From Ilumatobacter sp. (lineage in GTDB: Bacteria > Actinomycetota > Acidimicrobiia > Acidimicrobiales > Ilumatobacteraceae): a stretch of DNA of 64,000 nucleotides. Below are positions 1 to 8,280 of the stretch, piece by piece; position 1 is the stretch's first letter, and every line of letters begins with the position of its first letter. A program made the translations under genes and the position numbers. The stretch covers positions 1 to 64,000 of the forward strand of contig REDU01000057.1 of the NCBI GenBank assembly GCA_007693335.1, in the 5' to 3' direction. The notes under the pieces are model-generated. The model was not told the origin of the DNA. It made no database searches and saw only the letters and a program-made list of their open reading frames with translations.

Positions 1-339
1 ATCGAGGTGGTCGAGATGCCGCGCAACGGCACCACGGGCATGTGCTGCGGCGCCGGTGGCGCCCGCATGTGGATGGAGGAGTCGGTGGGCACCAAGGTGA
101 ACGACGAGCGGGCCAAGGAGGCCATCTCCACGGGGGCCACCCGGGTCGCCACCGCATGCCCGTTCTGCTACATCATGCTCGACGACGGCGTGAAGGCCGC
201 CGGCGCCGAGGAAGAGGACGTGAAGGTGGCCGACATCGCCATCCACCTCCTCGAGGCGATCGAGGCCGGTGAGCAGGAGTTCGCGTCACCCGGCGCACCA
301 CTCAACGTCACGATCGACTCACCGGTGGCCGGCGACTGA
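1..339 (+). CDS. (Fe-S)-binding protein, CCG domain, C-terminal fragment
   Basis: The reading frame is open from the first base of the window to a TGA at 337-339, giving 112 residues of a gene that starts upstream. It carries a CCG motif (CCGAGGARMW) and, about 40 residues later, CPFC. This is the cysteine-rich pattern of the second CCG domain found in heterodisulfide reductase- and glycolate oxidase-type Fe-S oxidoreductases. Known members ligate an Fe-S cluster and pass electrons between a flavin or quinone partner and a substrate. The C-terminal tail is acidic. The partner genes and N-terminal ferredoxin-like part, if present, lie outside the window, so the exact substrate cannot be named. 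Confidence 0.8.
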   Translation: MEVVEMPRNGTTGMCCGAGGARMWMEESVGTKVNDERAKEAISTGATRVATACPFCYIMLDDGVKAAGAEEEDVKVADIAIHLLEAIEAGEQEFASPGAPLNVTIDSPVAGD

Positions 340-349
340 ACCACCGCCG

Positions 350-373
350 TCATGCGTCGACGCATGATATGGT
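350..373 (+). promoter_or_regulatory. Probable vapBC promoter/operator
   Basis: An 18-bp perfect palindrome, TCATGCGTCGACGCATGA, occupies 350-367. A -10-like TATGGT follows directly at 368-373 and ends six bases before the vapB ATG at 380. Toxin-antitoxin operons are commonly autorepressed by the antitoxin binding a palindrome over the promoter, so this is the likely operator. The spacing implies a leaderless mRNA. Confidence 0.55.
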
Positions 374-379
374 GCGTGC

Positions 380-625
380 ATGCCGAAGACGGTGCAGATC
401 CGCGACATCGACGACGACGTCTATCTGGCACTCACCCGACGCGCTGCGGAAGCCGGCTTGACCGTTCCCGATCTGCTCCGTCGTGAGGCGGCCCGACTCG
501 CCGCGCGCCCCACCGTCGAGGAGTGGCTGGCCCGCACTCGCCGACGTCCGTCGGACGTGAGCACCGCCGAGGTGATCGACGCACTCGACGAACTCCGCGG
601 ACCATGGCCCGATGCTGATCGTTGA
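380..625 (+). CDS. vapB: VapB/FitA-type antitoxin
   Basis: An 81-residue protein. Its first ~40 residues fit a ribbon-helix-helix DNA-binding fold (strand VQIRDIDDDVYLAL, then two helices), followed by a variable acidic/arginine tail as expected for binding and blocking a PIN toxin. It overlaps the downstream vapC by 14 nt, the usual arrangement for co-translated antitoxin and toxin. An 18-bp palindrome over the promoter is the likely autoregulatory site. The start sits 6 nt after a TATGGT hexamer, so translation is probably leaderless. The family call rests on fold pattern and partner; the subfamily is not certain. Confidence 0.8.
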   Translation: MPKTVQIRDIDDDVYLALTRRAAEAGLTVPDLLRREAARLAARPTVEEWLARTRRRPSDVSTAEVIDALDELRGPWPDADR

Positions 626-1013
626 TGCATCGTGCCTCTACGAGGTCGTTGCGGACACACCTGCAGCCGAGCCGATCCGACAGCGGCTGAGCCTGGACGA
701 CGAGCACGCGGCCCCCCATGTCATCGATGTCGAGGTACTGGGTGTCGTGCGGCGCCATCTCGCCACCGGACGCCTCGAGGCAGTCGCCGCGACGCAAGCG
801 ATCGACGATCTCCATCTCTGGCCTGGGGAGCGCGTCGGTCATCGGTCGCTGCTCGACCGGATGTGGGAACTCCGTTCGTCGGTCCGTCCCGCCGACGCAG
901 CGTACGTCGCTCTCGCCGAGGCGTTCGAGGCCACACTGCTGACGACGGACGCTCGACTCGCGAACGCATCCGGACCGCAGTGCAAGATCGAGGTGTTCCA
1001 ACCGTCGACCTGA
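612..1013 (+). CDS. vapC: VapC-type PIN-domain ribonuclease toxin
   Basis: A 133-residue protein of typical VapC length. The four acidic residues that bind Mg/Mn in PIN domains are visible: Asp5 (MLIVDAS), a Glu near residue 41 (IDVEVLG), an Asp near 96 (RPADAAYV) and an Asp near 114 (LLTTDARLA). VapC proteins cleave structured RNA, often tRNA anticodon loops or the 23S sarcin-ricin loop, and are held inactive by VapB. The gene overlaps vapB by 14 nt in a different frame, implying coupled translation. The RNA target cannot be read from sequence. Confidence 0.88.
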   Translation: MLIVDASCLYEVVADTPAAEPIRQRLSLDDEHAAPHVIDVEVLGVVRRHLATGRLEAVAATQAIDDLHLWPGERVGHRSLLDRMWELRSSVRPADAAYVALAEAFEATLLTTDARLANASGPQCKIEVFQPST

Positions 1014-1026
1014 CGCTGCCGGCTGA

Positions 1027-1596
1027 TCAGCGGAAGTTCTCGAAGTAGCGGCTCGGGGTCGGGCCGCGCTGACCCTGGTACTTCGACCCGCTCGCGCCCG
1101 CCCCGTACGGTCGATCGGCCGGTGTGGTCATCTGCATGAAGCTGATCTGGCCGATCTTCATCGCCGGATAGAGCGTGATCGGCAGGCTGGCGACGTTGGC
1201 GAGCTCGAGCGTGATGTGACCATCGAAGCCTGCATCGATGAATCCCGCGGTGCTGTGAATGAGCAGTCCCAGCCGACCCAGACTCGACTTGCCCTCGATT
1301 CGCGCCACGAGGTCGTCGGGAACCCGCACCCGTTCGAGGGTCGATCCCAGCACGAACTCACCGGGGTGGAGCATGAAGGCCTCGTCACCGGAGGCATCGA
1401 TCTCCACCAACTCGGTCATGGACGTCATGTCCTGCTTCACGTCGATCACACCAGCCGTGTGATTGCGGAAGACCCGGAACAGGTTGGAGATGCGCACGTC
1501 GATGGACGACGGCTGCACCAGCGAATCGTCGTAGGGGTCGATCAGGATCTCCCCGGCGTCAAGCCGTTCACGCAAGGTCCGGTCCGAGAGGATCAC
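1027..1596 (-). CDS. dcd: dCTP deaminase
   Basis: A 189-residue enzyme of normal family length. The trimeric dCTP deaminase/dUTPase signature is intact: [11 protein letters not shown] followed by [13 protein letters not shown] and ITLELAN, which hold the catalytic Glu and the Ser/Arg that activate water. It converts dCTP to dUTP, or directly to dUMP in the bifunctional form known from Mycobacterium; which activity applies here cannot be settled by eye. The GTG start at 1594-1596 lies 8 nt after a -10-like TAGGGT (minus strand, 1605-1610), so the transcript is probably leaderless. It is a single-gene unit convergent with vapBC. Confidence 0.95.
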   Translation of the reverse strand: MILSDRTLRERLDAGEILIDPYDDSLVQPSSIDVRISNLFRVFRNHTAGVIDVKQDMTSMTELVEIDASGDEAFMLHPGEFVLGSTLERVRVPDDLVARIEGKSSLGRLGLLIHSTAGFIDAGFDGHITLELANVASLPITLYPAMKIGQISFMQMTTPADRPYGAGASGSKYQGQRGPTPSRYFENFR

Positions 1597-1670
1597 GGAG
1601 CGCCACCCTAGCGATCGCCGACCGCGGCAGTGGTGGCCTGGCGACGCCGACGGCTAACCTGACGGCTGCT

Positions 1671-1741
1671 GCGGATGTAGTTCAATGGTAGAACATCAGC
1701 TTCCCAAGCTGAGAACGGGGGTTCGATTCCCCTCATCCGCT
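1671..1741 (+). tRNA. tRNA-Gly (anticodon CCC)
   Basis: A cloverleaf of 71 nt. The acceptor arms GCGGATG and CATCCGC pair over 7 bp with discriminator T, as usual for tRNA-Gly. The D arm contains AGTTCAATGGTAGAAC. The anticodon stem TCAGC/GCTGA encloses the loop TTCCCAA (anticodon CCC), and the T arm is GGGGGTTCGATTCCCC. No CCA is encoded. It reads GGG glycine codons. Confidence 0.95.
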
Positions 1742-1834
1742 CTCTCACGCGGATTGTGATCAACCACGGCGGCAAGGACCTGAGCCGTCCGTCACCGTCG
1801 ATGATCATCCGTTCGAGACCCGGGCAGGTTGCCG

Positions 1835-2008
1835 TCAGTTGTGGTCGGTGGGATCGGGCTCGGGCGGTGGTGGAACCGGCGGGCCCGGCTCGGGGATCGG
1901 CGGGGTGGGCGGTGGCTCCGGCACGGGTGCCGGCCGCTCGGGGCCAGGCCCCGGCGCTGGGGGCATCGGCGTCGGCTGGAGCGGGTCGGGGGTTCTGGCG
2001 GTGGACAT
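1835..2008 (-). CDS. Small proline-rich protein (57 aa)
   Basis: A short open frame begins with ATG at 2006-2008 and stops at 1835-1837. It encodes 57 residues with about half proline, in runs such as PPAPGPGPERPAPVPEPPP, and an acidic end (PDPTDHN). A strong ribosome binding site, AGGAG, lies seven bases upstream of the ATG (CAGGAGATTTCGC on the minus strand), which argues for real translation. There is no signal peptide, membrane segment or known domain; it should be extended (polyproline II-like). I do not recognise a family. GC-rich low-complexity sequence can produce such frames by chance, so confidence is moderate. Confidence 0.5.
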   Translation of the reverse strand: MSTARTPDPLQPTPMPPAPGPGPERPAPVPEPPPTPPIPEPGPPVPPPPEPDPTDHN

Positions 2009-2158
2009 GCGAAATCTCCTGACATCTGGACGCTCGCCGTGGGACTACCCGAGATCGCCCCACCTCATGCGCGTCCTCGTGGGCGAGGATCACGGGAGGT
2101 ACGTCGTCGCGATCCGCGACACGCGCCCGCTCGGTACCCTCGCACCAGGGGGTCCCGC

Positions 2159-2542
2159 ATGCTGCACCGAGTACTGGCCGACATCGTCGTGACCGTCCAC
2201 TTCGGATTCGTCGTGTTCGTCGTGGTCGGCGGACTGATCGCGCTCAGGTGGCCGCGGGTGTTGTGGCTCCACGTCCCTTCGGTGCTCTACAGCGTGTGGA
2301 TCATCGTGTTCAGCATCACCTGTCCCCTGACCCCGCTCGAACGCTCGCTGCGGGAGCGGGCCGGCGAGGGCCGCTACGAGGAGTCGTTCATCGAGCGCTA
2401 CGTGGAGGGTGTGCTCTACCCCGGTGACATGCTGCGCCAGGCGCAGGCCGCCGCCGCACTCGTGGTGGTCGCGAGTTGGGTCGCCCTCGTCGTCCGGGCA
2501 GGCCGTGCTGGCCGCTGTCCTCCGTTCATTCAGCGACGGTAG
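2159..2542 (+). CDS. DUF2784 family membrane protein
   Basis: 127 residues from the ATG at 2159, preceded by CAGGGGG as ribosome binding site. Hydrophobic helices are seen at residues ~3-25 (ADIVVTVHFGFVVFVVVGG), ~35-55 (LHVPSVLYSVWIIVFSITC) and ~95-117. Between them is the conserved CPLTPLE element and an E-R-Y-x-x-G-x-LYP stretch typical of DUF2784. It is an inner-membrane protein of unknown function. A longer in-frame start at 1829 exists but would run through unrelated low-complexity sequence and the opposing small gene. It stands alone between the proline-rich gene and the fasciclin lipoprotein. Confidence 0.8.
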   Translation: MLHRVLADIVVTVHFGFVVFVVVGGLIALRWPRVLWLHVPSVLYSVWIIVFSITCPLTPLERSLRERAGEGRYEESFIERYVEGVLYPGDMLRQAQAAAALVVVASWVALVVRAGRAGRCPPFIQRR

Positions 2543-2652
2543 TCGCCACCGGCCCGCCGGTGACTTCCGGCACACGGGCACGCTCCACCTTGGATCGGGT
2601 GACGTTCGCCACGCACACTCCGGTCATCCCCCGAGTCACCTGGAGTTCACCG

Positions 2653-3333
2653 ATGTCCCGATCCCGTATGTCCCGTCTCACCCGCCTCACGGCCACCGTG
2701 TGCGCCCTGAGCCTGGCTGCCGCAGCGTGCGGCGGCGACGACGACGCCGCTGATGAGACCACCACGACGGTGGCCACGGAGACCACGACCACCGAGGTCC
2801 CCGAGACCACCACGACCGAGGCGCCACCGGAGACCACCGAGCCCGACACCACGGAGCCCGAGCCCGAGCCGGAGCCCGAGCCGGAGCCGGAGCCCGAGCC
2901 CGAGCCGGAGCCCGGGATCGGGTCGATCATCGACGTGGCCACCGAGGCCGACGACTTCACCATCCTGGTCGCGGCCGTGGACGCCGCTGGTCTCACCGAG
3001 CAGCTCGCCACCCGCGACTTCACCGTCCTGGCCCCCACCGACGAGGCGTTCGAAGCGCTCGGTCAGGAGACCATCGACGCGTTGCTGGCCGACCCCGACA
3101 CGCTCGCCGGCATCCTGCTGAACCACGTCCTGCCGCTGCCCCAGACCGCCGACGAGATCGGTCTGTTCAGCAACGTGCTCGCCGTCGGCGGTGCATCGTG
3201 GGCGGTCAGCGCCGGCGACCCGTTCATGATCGGCGACGCCACGGTGATCGCGACCGACATCGAGGCCGACAACGGGTACATCCACGCGATCGACACCGTT
3301 CTCCTGGTGCCCGAGCCGGCCGACGAGGGCTGA
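2653..3333 (+). CDS. Fasciclin-domain lipoprotein
   Basis: 226 residues from ATG 2653. A signal peptide (RLTRLTATVCALSLAAAACGG) ends in a lipobox with a cysteine near residue 25, so the protein should be lipid-anchored on the outer face of the membrane. Next come a Thr-rich spacer and a run of alternating Pro-Glu (about residues 73-93), then one fasciclin (FAS1) domain from ~residue 95 to the end. The two conserved FAS1 boxes are visible as FTVLAPTDEAFEAL and ILLNHVL. FAS1 domains mediate adhesion or protein contacts. The spacer probably lifts the domain through the cell wall. The next ATG at 2668 is a possible alternative start. Confidence 0.85.
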   Translation: MSRSRMSRLTRLTATVCALSLAAAACGGDDDAADETTTTVATETTTTEVPETTTTEAPPETTEPDTTEPEPEPEPEPEPEPEPEPEPGIGSIIDVATEADDFTILVAAVDAAGLTEQLATRDFTVLAPTDEAFEALGQETIDALLADPDTLAGILLNHVLPLPQTADEIGLFSNVLAVGGASWAVSAGDPFMIGDATVIATDIEADNGYIHAIDTVLLVPEPADEG

Positions 3334-3351
3334 CCCGGGCGAGCCGTCGGC

Positions 3352-5043
3352 TCAGCACGACCCCCCGAAGATCATCACTCCGAACCACGTGGAGCGCCCG
3401 GCGACGGAGCGCTCCACGTACGCGACCGAACCCCGGTGCAACAGGTCGTGGAGGATCACGTCCCGGTGGGTCGTGCTCGCGATCCAGGCGTCGGCCATCC
3501 AGGCCCAGTCGGACCCACCAGCAGCCACGTTCTCGCCGTTGACACCGCACGCATCGACGCCGGCTCGGCGGTGGGGAACGGAGTGCGACATGCGGTCCGC
3601 TCGTGCCATCTCGGTGGCCCACTCGCACGCGAACGCATCGGTGCGGTGATCGCCCACGAGTGCCGGCAGGCCGACCGAGCCGCGCAGGTGGTTGAACGGA
3701 TCCATCGAGCCCAACCGGCACCGCCCGATCAGCGGCGCCGACGAATCGGCGTGGAGGACGGAGCCCATCGTGTGGCCACCCAACGGCACCCCCGTATCGG
3801 TGGGCACCGCGGTGCCGCGACGATGCTGGACACCGAAGACGTCGACCACGACGTGGGTACCGACCGACCCGGTCACGCACACACCGCCGTCGGCCGCGCT
3901 CACGATGGCGGCGCTCGACACGTCCTCGCCATGGCGCACGTTCAACGTCGACGTGCCGCCGTAGCCCGCACCGCACGGGAAGAGCGCCAGCCAGCCGTTG
4001 CCGTCAGCGCGGGTGGCGGTCACGTTCATGAACAGCACCGCGTCCGTCCCCGTGTGCAGTCGCCGCACCTCGTCACGAGACAACGGTCCGCCATGACGGG
4101 TGTCGATGATCCGGACGGGCGGCGACGAAGGTGAGAACGTCTGGTCGGTGTCCGGCAGCCAGACGCCGTTGGTGTCGACCACGATCTGCGTCTGGCCGTC
4201 GACGTACACGCACACACGGGCGTCGGTGCTCGGGAGACGGACCGTCACCTGGTTGGCCGTGGTGACACCGGGTGCCAGGTTCAGGCTCGAGACCTCGGGT
4301 CGGGGCAACGCGCACGGGAACACCGTGACGAACCCGGTGCTCAGCACGTCGGTGACGGTCACCGTGCCCGACCAGGCCATCAAGGTGCCGCCGACGCCGT
4401 GGCGGGCCACATCCAGCACCAGCACCCCGTCGGAACCAGCCCCGCCGTCCGAGCGGGTGTCGAGCTCGCGTGCCGAGCGCGGGACGAACGCGGCGTCGCC
4501 CAGACCCGTCGCGACGCCGAAGAGATCGACCACGAGATGGGAGCTGCGCGACGCGGTCACGCAGATCCCCGTCGCCGGACCGTTCGTGCCGACGCCCACC
4601 GTGACCTGGTTCGGGGTGACCCGCGAGCGCGCGAAGTTGACCGCCGAGCTGTCGGCACCGCTGGCGCAGTCGGTCACCACCAGGTGACCGTCACCATCGG
4701 CATCGACCACCGTCACGTTGACCGTGACCGCAGCGACACCGGCCGGCACCGCGGCGAGCGGCAGGAACCGTTCGACATCGGCCGTGAGCCGGTCGCCGCC
4801 CAGCCCACGACGGGTGTCGACCTGTCGGACGGGATCGACGTACTCGAACCCTGACCAGGTCGTCGCGGCGGTGGCGGGAGCGCTCGACGCGATGGGGAGA
4901 GCTGCAACCGCGAGCAACGTCAGCGCGCCCGCCAGCAGGACCGACACGGATCCAGAGCGAGCGCGGCACGGAACCGGCTCGACCCGTCTGGCCGAGCGGG
5001 AGCGGGGAAGGAGGCGCAAGATCATGCGGTCGGGACGAGACAT
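3352..5043 (-). CDS. Secreted protein with three tandem repeats and a C-terminal CAP (SCP-like) domain
   Basis: 563 residues. A long N-terminal signal region contains a hydrophobic stretch (VSVLLAGALTLLAVAALPIA) and an AxA site near residue 60. Three homologous segments of ~110-120 residues follow (about 66-183, 184-300, 301-410). Each has a D-T-R near its start, an acidic loop, a conserved Cys pair region, NQVTV-like and VCV strands, and an ending like HVVVDVFGV. Residues ~430-563 form a CAP domain with FNHLRGSVGLPAL, the GENVAAGG motif and WIASTTHRDVIL. CAP proteins act outside the cell; the bacterial function is often unknown. The repeats may bind wall polymers, which is inference. The gene converges with the fasciclin gene. 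Confidence 0.82.
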   Translation of the reverse strand: MSRPDRMILRLLPRSRSARRVEPVPCRARSGSVSVLLAGALTLLAVAALPIASSAPATAATTWSGFEYVDPVRQVDTRRGLGGDRLTADVERFLPLAAVPAGVAAVTVNVTVVDADGDGHLVVTDCASGADSSAVNFARSRVTPNQVTVGVGTNGPATGICVTASRSSHLVVDLFGVATGLGDAAFVPRSARELDTRSDGGAGSDGVLVLDVARHGVGGTLMAWSGTVTVTDVLSTGFVTVFPCALPRPEVSSLNLAPGVTTANQVTVRLPSTDARVCVYVDGQTQIVVDTNGVWLPDTDQTFSPSSPPVRIIDTRHGGPLSRDEVRRLHTGTDAVLFMNVTATRADGNGWLALFPCGAGYGGTSTLNVRHGEDVSSAAIVSAADGGVCVTGSVGTHVVVDVFGVQHRRGTAVPTDTGVPLGGHTMGSVLHADSSAPLIGRCRLGSMDPFNHLRGSVGLPALVGDHRTDAFACEWATEMARADRMSHSVPHRRAGVDACGVNGENVAAGGSDWAWMADAWIASTTHRDVILHDLLHRGSVAYVERSVAGRSTWFGVMIFGGSC

Positions 5044-5139
5044 GGGGTCGAGACGAGAGCGGAAGATGACATCGTCGTCATCGAACCGTCATATTCAAGC
5101 AGCTCGGGACGGAGAACGGTGACATCGTGCTCGACACCG

Positions 5140-6435
5140 TCACTGCAGCGCAACCACGACGGCGGCAACTGCGTCCACGAACCGTGCAGCGAGGTCGGTG
5201 TCGATCGCGAGCGACAGCGCCACGAAGCCCCGCGGGGCCACGTAGCACCCACGGTGCAGCAACTCGTGGAACACCAACTCGGTCAGTACCGGATCGGCCC
5301 GGGCGAGATCGCCCGGGGTGCGAACGGGCCCGGGCACCGAATGGATCGCCATCATCGATCCCCATCCCGTGACGCACAGCGGGAGCGAGCTCGCCGACAG
5401 CACCCCGGCCACCTCGGCCCGGAGACGTTCGCCGCGCTCGAACAGATCGTCCACGACCTCGCCCGTGAGCACCTCCGACAACGTCGCCACCCCACCTGCC
5501 ATCGACACCACGTTGTTGTTGAACGTGCCACCGTGGGTGAGGGTGCCACCGCGGGCCGGGTCGAACGCAGCCATGAGGTGGTCGCTGCCACCGAACGCGC
5601 CGAACGTCATCCCCCCGGCCAGGTACTTGCCGAGGGTGGTGAGATCGGGCGACACGCCGAGCCGCTCCTGGGCGCCCCCACGCGCCATCCGTGACGTCAT
5701 GACCTCGTCGAACACCAGCAGGGCACCGTGGGCGTCGCACAGAGCACGGAGACCCGGGAGGAACCCGTCGACCGCCGGGAGGCATCCCGCTGCGCCCATC
5801 ATCGGCTCGACCAGCACCGCGGCGATGTCGTGACCGTGATCGACGAAACATCGCGCCACCGAGTCGAGGTCGTTGTAGGTGGCGTGGTCGAACTCGAACG
5901 GCGCGCGGAGCGCCTCGCCGCCGTGGCCGAAGTAGAGCAGACCACCGTGGTACGCGCCATCGAAGACGACGATGCGCTGCCGGCCGGTGGCATGCCGCGC
6001 CAACTGCAACGCCATCAGGTTGGCCTCGGTGCCCGAGTTCGTGAAGCGCACCTGCTCGATGGCGGGGAACCGGTCGCACACCAACTCCGCCAGGCGGACC
6101 TCGTCGGTGTGCGTGGCGCCGAGGCTCCAGCCACTGGCCAGCCGAGCCGTCACCGCCGCCGCGACGGGTCCGGGGTCGTGTCCGAGGAGACCGGCGCTGA
6201 AGTCACCGAGGTAGTCGACGTACTCGTGACCGTCGACGTCGATCATCGTGGCGCCCGTGGCCGACACGACACGGAACGGGAACGGTCGGAGGTCGAGGAC
6301 CGAGCGGGTCGACCCACCCGGCATCACCGCGGCAGCACGCTCGAACAGAGCGGCGCTGTTCGGTCGGGCCGCCGCATAGCGCGTGCGAGCAGCGTCGAGT
6401 CGATCGGCGAACGGTGAGACCACCGACGCGGTCAC
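5140..6435 (-). CDS. Class III aminotransferase, glutamate-1-semialdehyde aminomutase-like
   Basis: 431 residues, close to the family norm. The PLP-dependent class III fold is clear: PGGSTRSVL near the start, NSGTEANLMALQLAR, the metal/cofactor Asp in LLVFDEVMTSR, the Schiff-base lysine in TLGKYLAGGM, and HGGTFNNN. It most resembles GSA aminomutase-like proteins, but the haem-pathway genes are not nearby, and similar sequences act on amino sugars or beta-amino acids. Its substrate therefore stays open. It ends 10 nt from the acyl-CoA synthetase on the same strand, so the two are probably one transcript with the synthetase gene first. The start is GTG. Confidence 0.85.
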   Translation of the reverse strand: MTASVVSPFADRLDAARTRYAAARPNSAALFERAAAVMPGGSTRSVLDLRPFPFRVVSATGATMIDVDGHEYVDYLGDFSAGLLGHDPGPVAAAVTARLASGWSLGATHTDEVRLAELVCDRFPAIEQVRFTNSGTEANLMALQLARHATGRQRIVVFDGAYHGGLLYFGHGGEALRAPFEFDHATYNDLDSVARCFVDHGHDIAAVLVEPMMGAAGCLPAVDGFLPGLRALCDAHGALLVFDEVMTSRMARGGAQERLGVSPDLTTLGKYLAGGMTFGAFGGSDHLMAAFDPARGGTLTHGGTFNNNVVSMAGGVATLSEVLTGEVVDDLFERGERLRAEVAGVLSASSLPLCVTGWGSMMAIHSVPGPVRTPGDLARADPVLTELVFHELLHRGCYVAPRGFVALSLAIDTDLAARFVDAVAAVVVALQ

Positions 6436-6445
6436 ATCGGACCGA

Positions 6446-8206
6446 TCACTGGCCCAGGAGCTGGGCGCGCAGGTCTCGCTTGACGAACTTGCCGTTGGCG
6501 TTGCGGGGGAGCTGCTCGTCGAGGAACCAGACCTTGGACGGGATCTTGTGCTTCGCCATCCGCTCGACCAAGAACGCGCGCAACTCGTCCTCGGTGAGCG
6601 TGGAGCCCGGACGCCGCACGATGGCGGCGGCCACCGCCTCGCCGAGCCGCTCGTCGGGCATCCCGAACACCGCGGCCTCGGCCACGTCGTCGTGCTGGTA
6701 GATGACCGTCTCGACCTCGGAGCAGTAGACGTTCTCGCCCCCGCGAAGCACCATGTCCTTGGCGCGATCGACGATGTACACGAACCCGTCGGCGTCGATG
6801 CGGGCGATGTCGCCCGTGTTGAACCATCCGTCGCGGATCGCGTCGGCCGTGGCCTCCGGGCGGTTGAGGTAACCCTTGATCACGACCGATCCGCGCACGC
6901 AGAGCTGCCCCACCACATCGGGTCCGGGTTCGAGATCGTTGCCGGCATCGTCCACGAGCTTGGCGTCGAGCGTGGGCACGACCGGGCCGCACGACTCGGG
7001 CTTGTCGACGAAGAACTTCGCCGAGTTGGCCGTGACGATGCCGTGGGTCTCGGTGAGCCCGTAGCCGGTGGAGGGCGCCCCCTTCTTCAACGACTTGTCG
7101 ATCTTGCCGACGAGATCGGGCTGCAGCGCAGCACCGCCGCCGCCCATGCCCTGCAGGGTGGACGTGTCGCGCTTCTCCCAGTCGGGGTGCTGGATCAGCT
7201 CGCGACTCATCGTCGGCACGCCGGAGAAGTTGGTGACACCCTCGCGCTCGATCAGCTCGAGTGCACGGCCGGGGTCCCACTTGTAGGTGAGCACGACTCG
7301 ACCGCCGGCCATCGTGGCCGGGTGCAGGATGCAGTTGCACGCCGTCACGTGGAACAGCGGCGTCGGGGCCATGAACACCGGCTGTGCGGGCGCCTCGGCC
7401 GGATCGGTGGGCGCCTCGCGCTCGCCGGCGGCGATCGCCTTGGCATCGGCCATGCCGGTCACCATCGACCAGAACACCAGGTGCATGATGTTGTGCACCG
7501 ACCCGCGGTGCGTGAGCTGTGCACCCTTCGGGAAGCCGGTGGTGCCCGACGTGTAGAAGATGCACGCGTCGTCGTCGGGGTCGATCTCGACGTCCGGCAG
7601 CTCGGCCGGCGCCTCGTCGGGCCGCACCACGTCGGTCCAGCGCGATGCATCGTCGGGCAACTCGCGGTCGGAGCGCACCGTGATCAGGTGGAGGGGTCCG
7701 CCCTCGCGCACCGTGTCGAGGTGCGGCAGCACCCGCTCCAGCCGCTCGTCGTCCGCGATCAACACCTTCGGTCGCGAGTCGGTCAACCCGAACTCCATCT
7801 CCGGACCCGTCCACCACGCGTTCATGCCCACCACCGCTGCACCGAGCGACACGGTGGCCCAGTAGCCGACCACCCACTCCGGGTAGTTGCGCATGGCGAG
7901 CGCGACGCGGTCGCCGCGTCCCACACCGTGCTGATCGTGCAGCAGCGCCGCGAGGGCCCGGACCTGGGCAGAGATCTCCGCGTAGGTGTAGCGCTCGTCC
8001 TCGTACACCACGTAGGTCTTGTCGGCGTGGGCGGCGTTCACGGCCCACACCGCCCGCATGTCGGGGGGCGCCGAGTCGAACACCCGGATCGGGACGCCAC
8101 GCACCTCGATCTCCGTGGTCGAGAAGGGTCCACCCTCGGCGGTCAGTTCGTCCCAGGAATCACGCAGATGATCGATCACGCCCGCGATGATGGCCGCGTG
8201 GAACAC
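6446..8206 (-). CDS. AMP-dependent acyl-CoA synthetase/ligase
   Basis: 586 residues of the ANL adenylating superfamily. The P-loop YTSGTTGFPKGAQLTH, the GYGLTETHG motif, the NTGDIARIDADGFVYIVDRAKD hinge region and the C-terminal lysine region (PRNANGKFVKR) are all present. It should activate a carboxylic acid as acyl-AMP and transfer it to CoA; chain length is not evident. A second GTG at 8179 (MIDHLRDSWDEL) is an equally good start, because the residues before it are poorly conserved-looking. It is followed 10 nt later by a class III aminotransferase, and is divergent from a VOC protein at 8281. Confidence 0.9.
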   Translation of the reverse strand: MFHAAIIAGVIDHLRDSWDELTAEGGPFSTTEIEVRGVPIRVFDSAPPDMRAVWAVNAAHADKTYVVYEDERYTYAEISAQVRALAALLHDQHGVGRGDRVALAMRNYPEWVVGYWATVSLGAAVVGMNAWWTGPEMEFGLTDSRPKVLIADDERLERVLPHLDTVREGGPLHLITVRSDRELPDDASRWTDVVRPDEAPAELPDVEIDPDDDACIFYTSGTTGFPKGAQLTHRGSVHNIMHLVFWSMVTGMADAKAIAAGEREAPTDPAEAPAQPVFMAPTPLFHVTACNCILHPATMAGGRVVLTYKWDPGRALELIEREGVTNFSGVPTMSRELIQHPDWEKRDTSTLQGMGGGGAALQPDLVGKIDKSLKKGAPSTGYGLTETHGIVTANSAKFFVDKPESCGPVVPTLDAKLVDDAGNDLEPGPDVVGQLCVRGSVVIKGYLNRPEATADAIRDGWFNTGDIARIDADGFVYIVDRAKDMVLRGGENVYCSEVETVIYQHDDVAEAAVFGMPDERLGEAVAAAIVRRPGSTLTEDELRAFLVERMAKHKIPSKVWFLDEQLPRNANGKFVKRDLRAQLLGQ

Positions 8207-8280
8207 CCGGCACCGAACCGGGGTCCCGATCTGATCGTCTCCGGTCGTGCACCCCAGCGTCGGATCTACGATGCGGCTGC

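Noticed and set aside
1829-2542. Long Gly/Arg-rich start for the DUF2784 gene
   Set aside because: The extension is low complexity, overlaps the opposing small gene, and the internal ATG at 2159 has a ribosome binding site and the family start.
2857-2915. gagcccgagccg-type repeat as a CRISPR or satellite
   Set aside because: It is the coding sequence of a Pro-Glu spacer in the fasciclin lipoprotein, with no spacers or leader.
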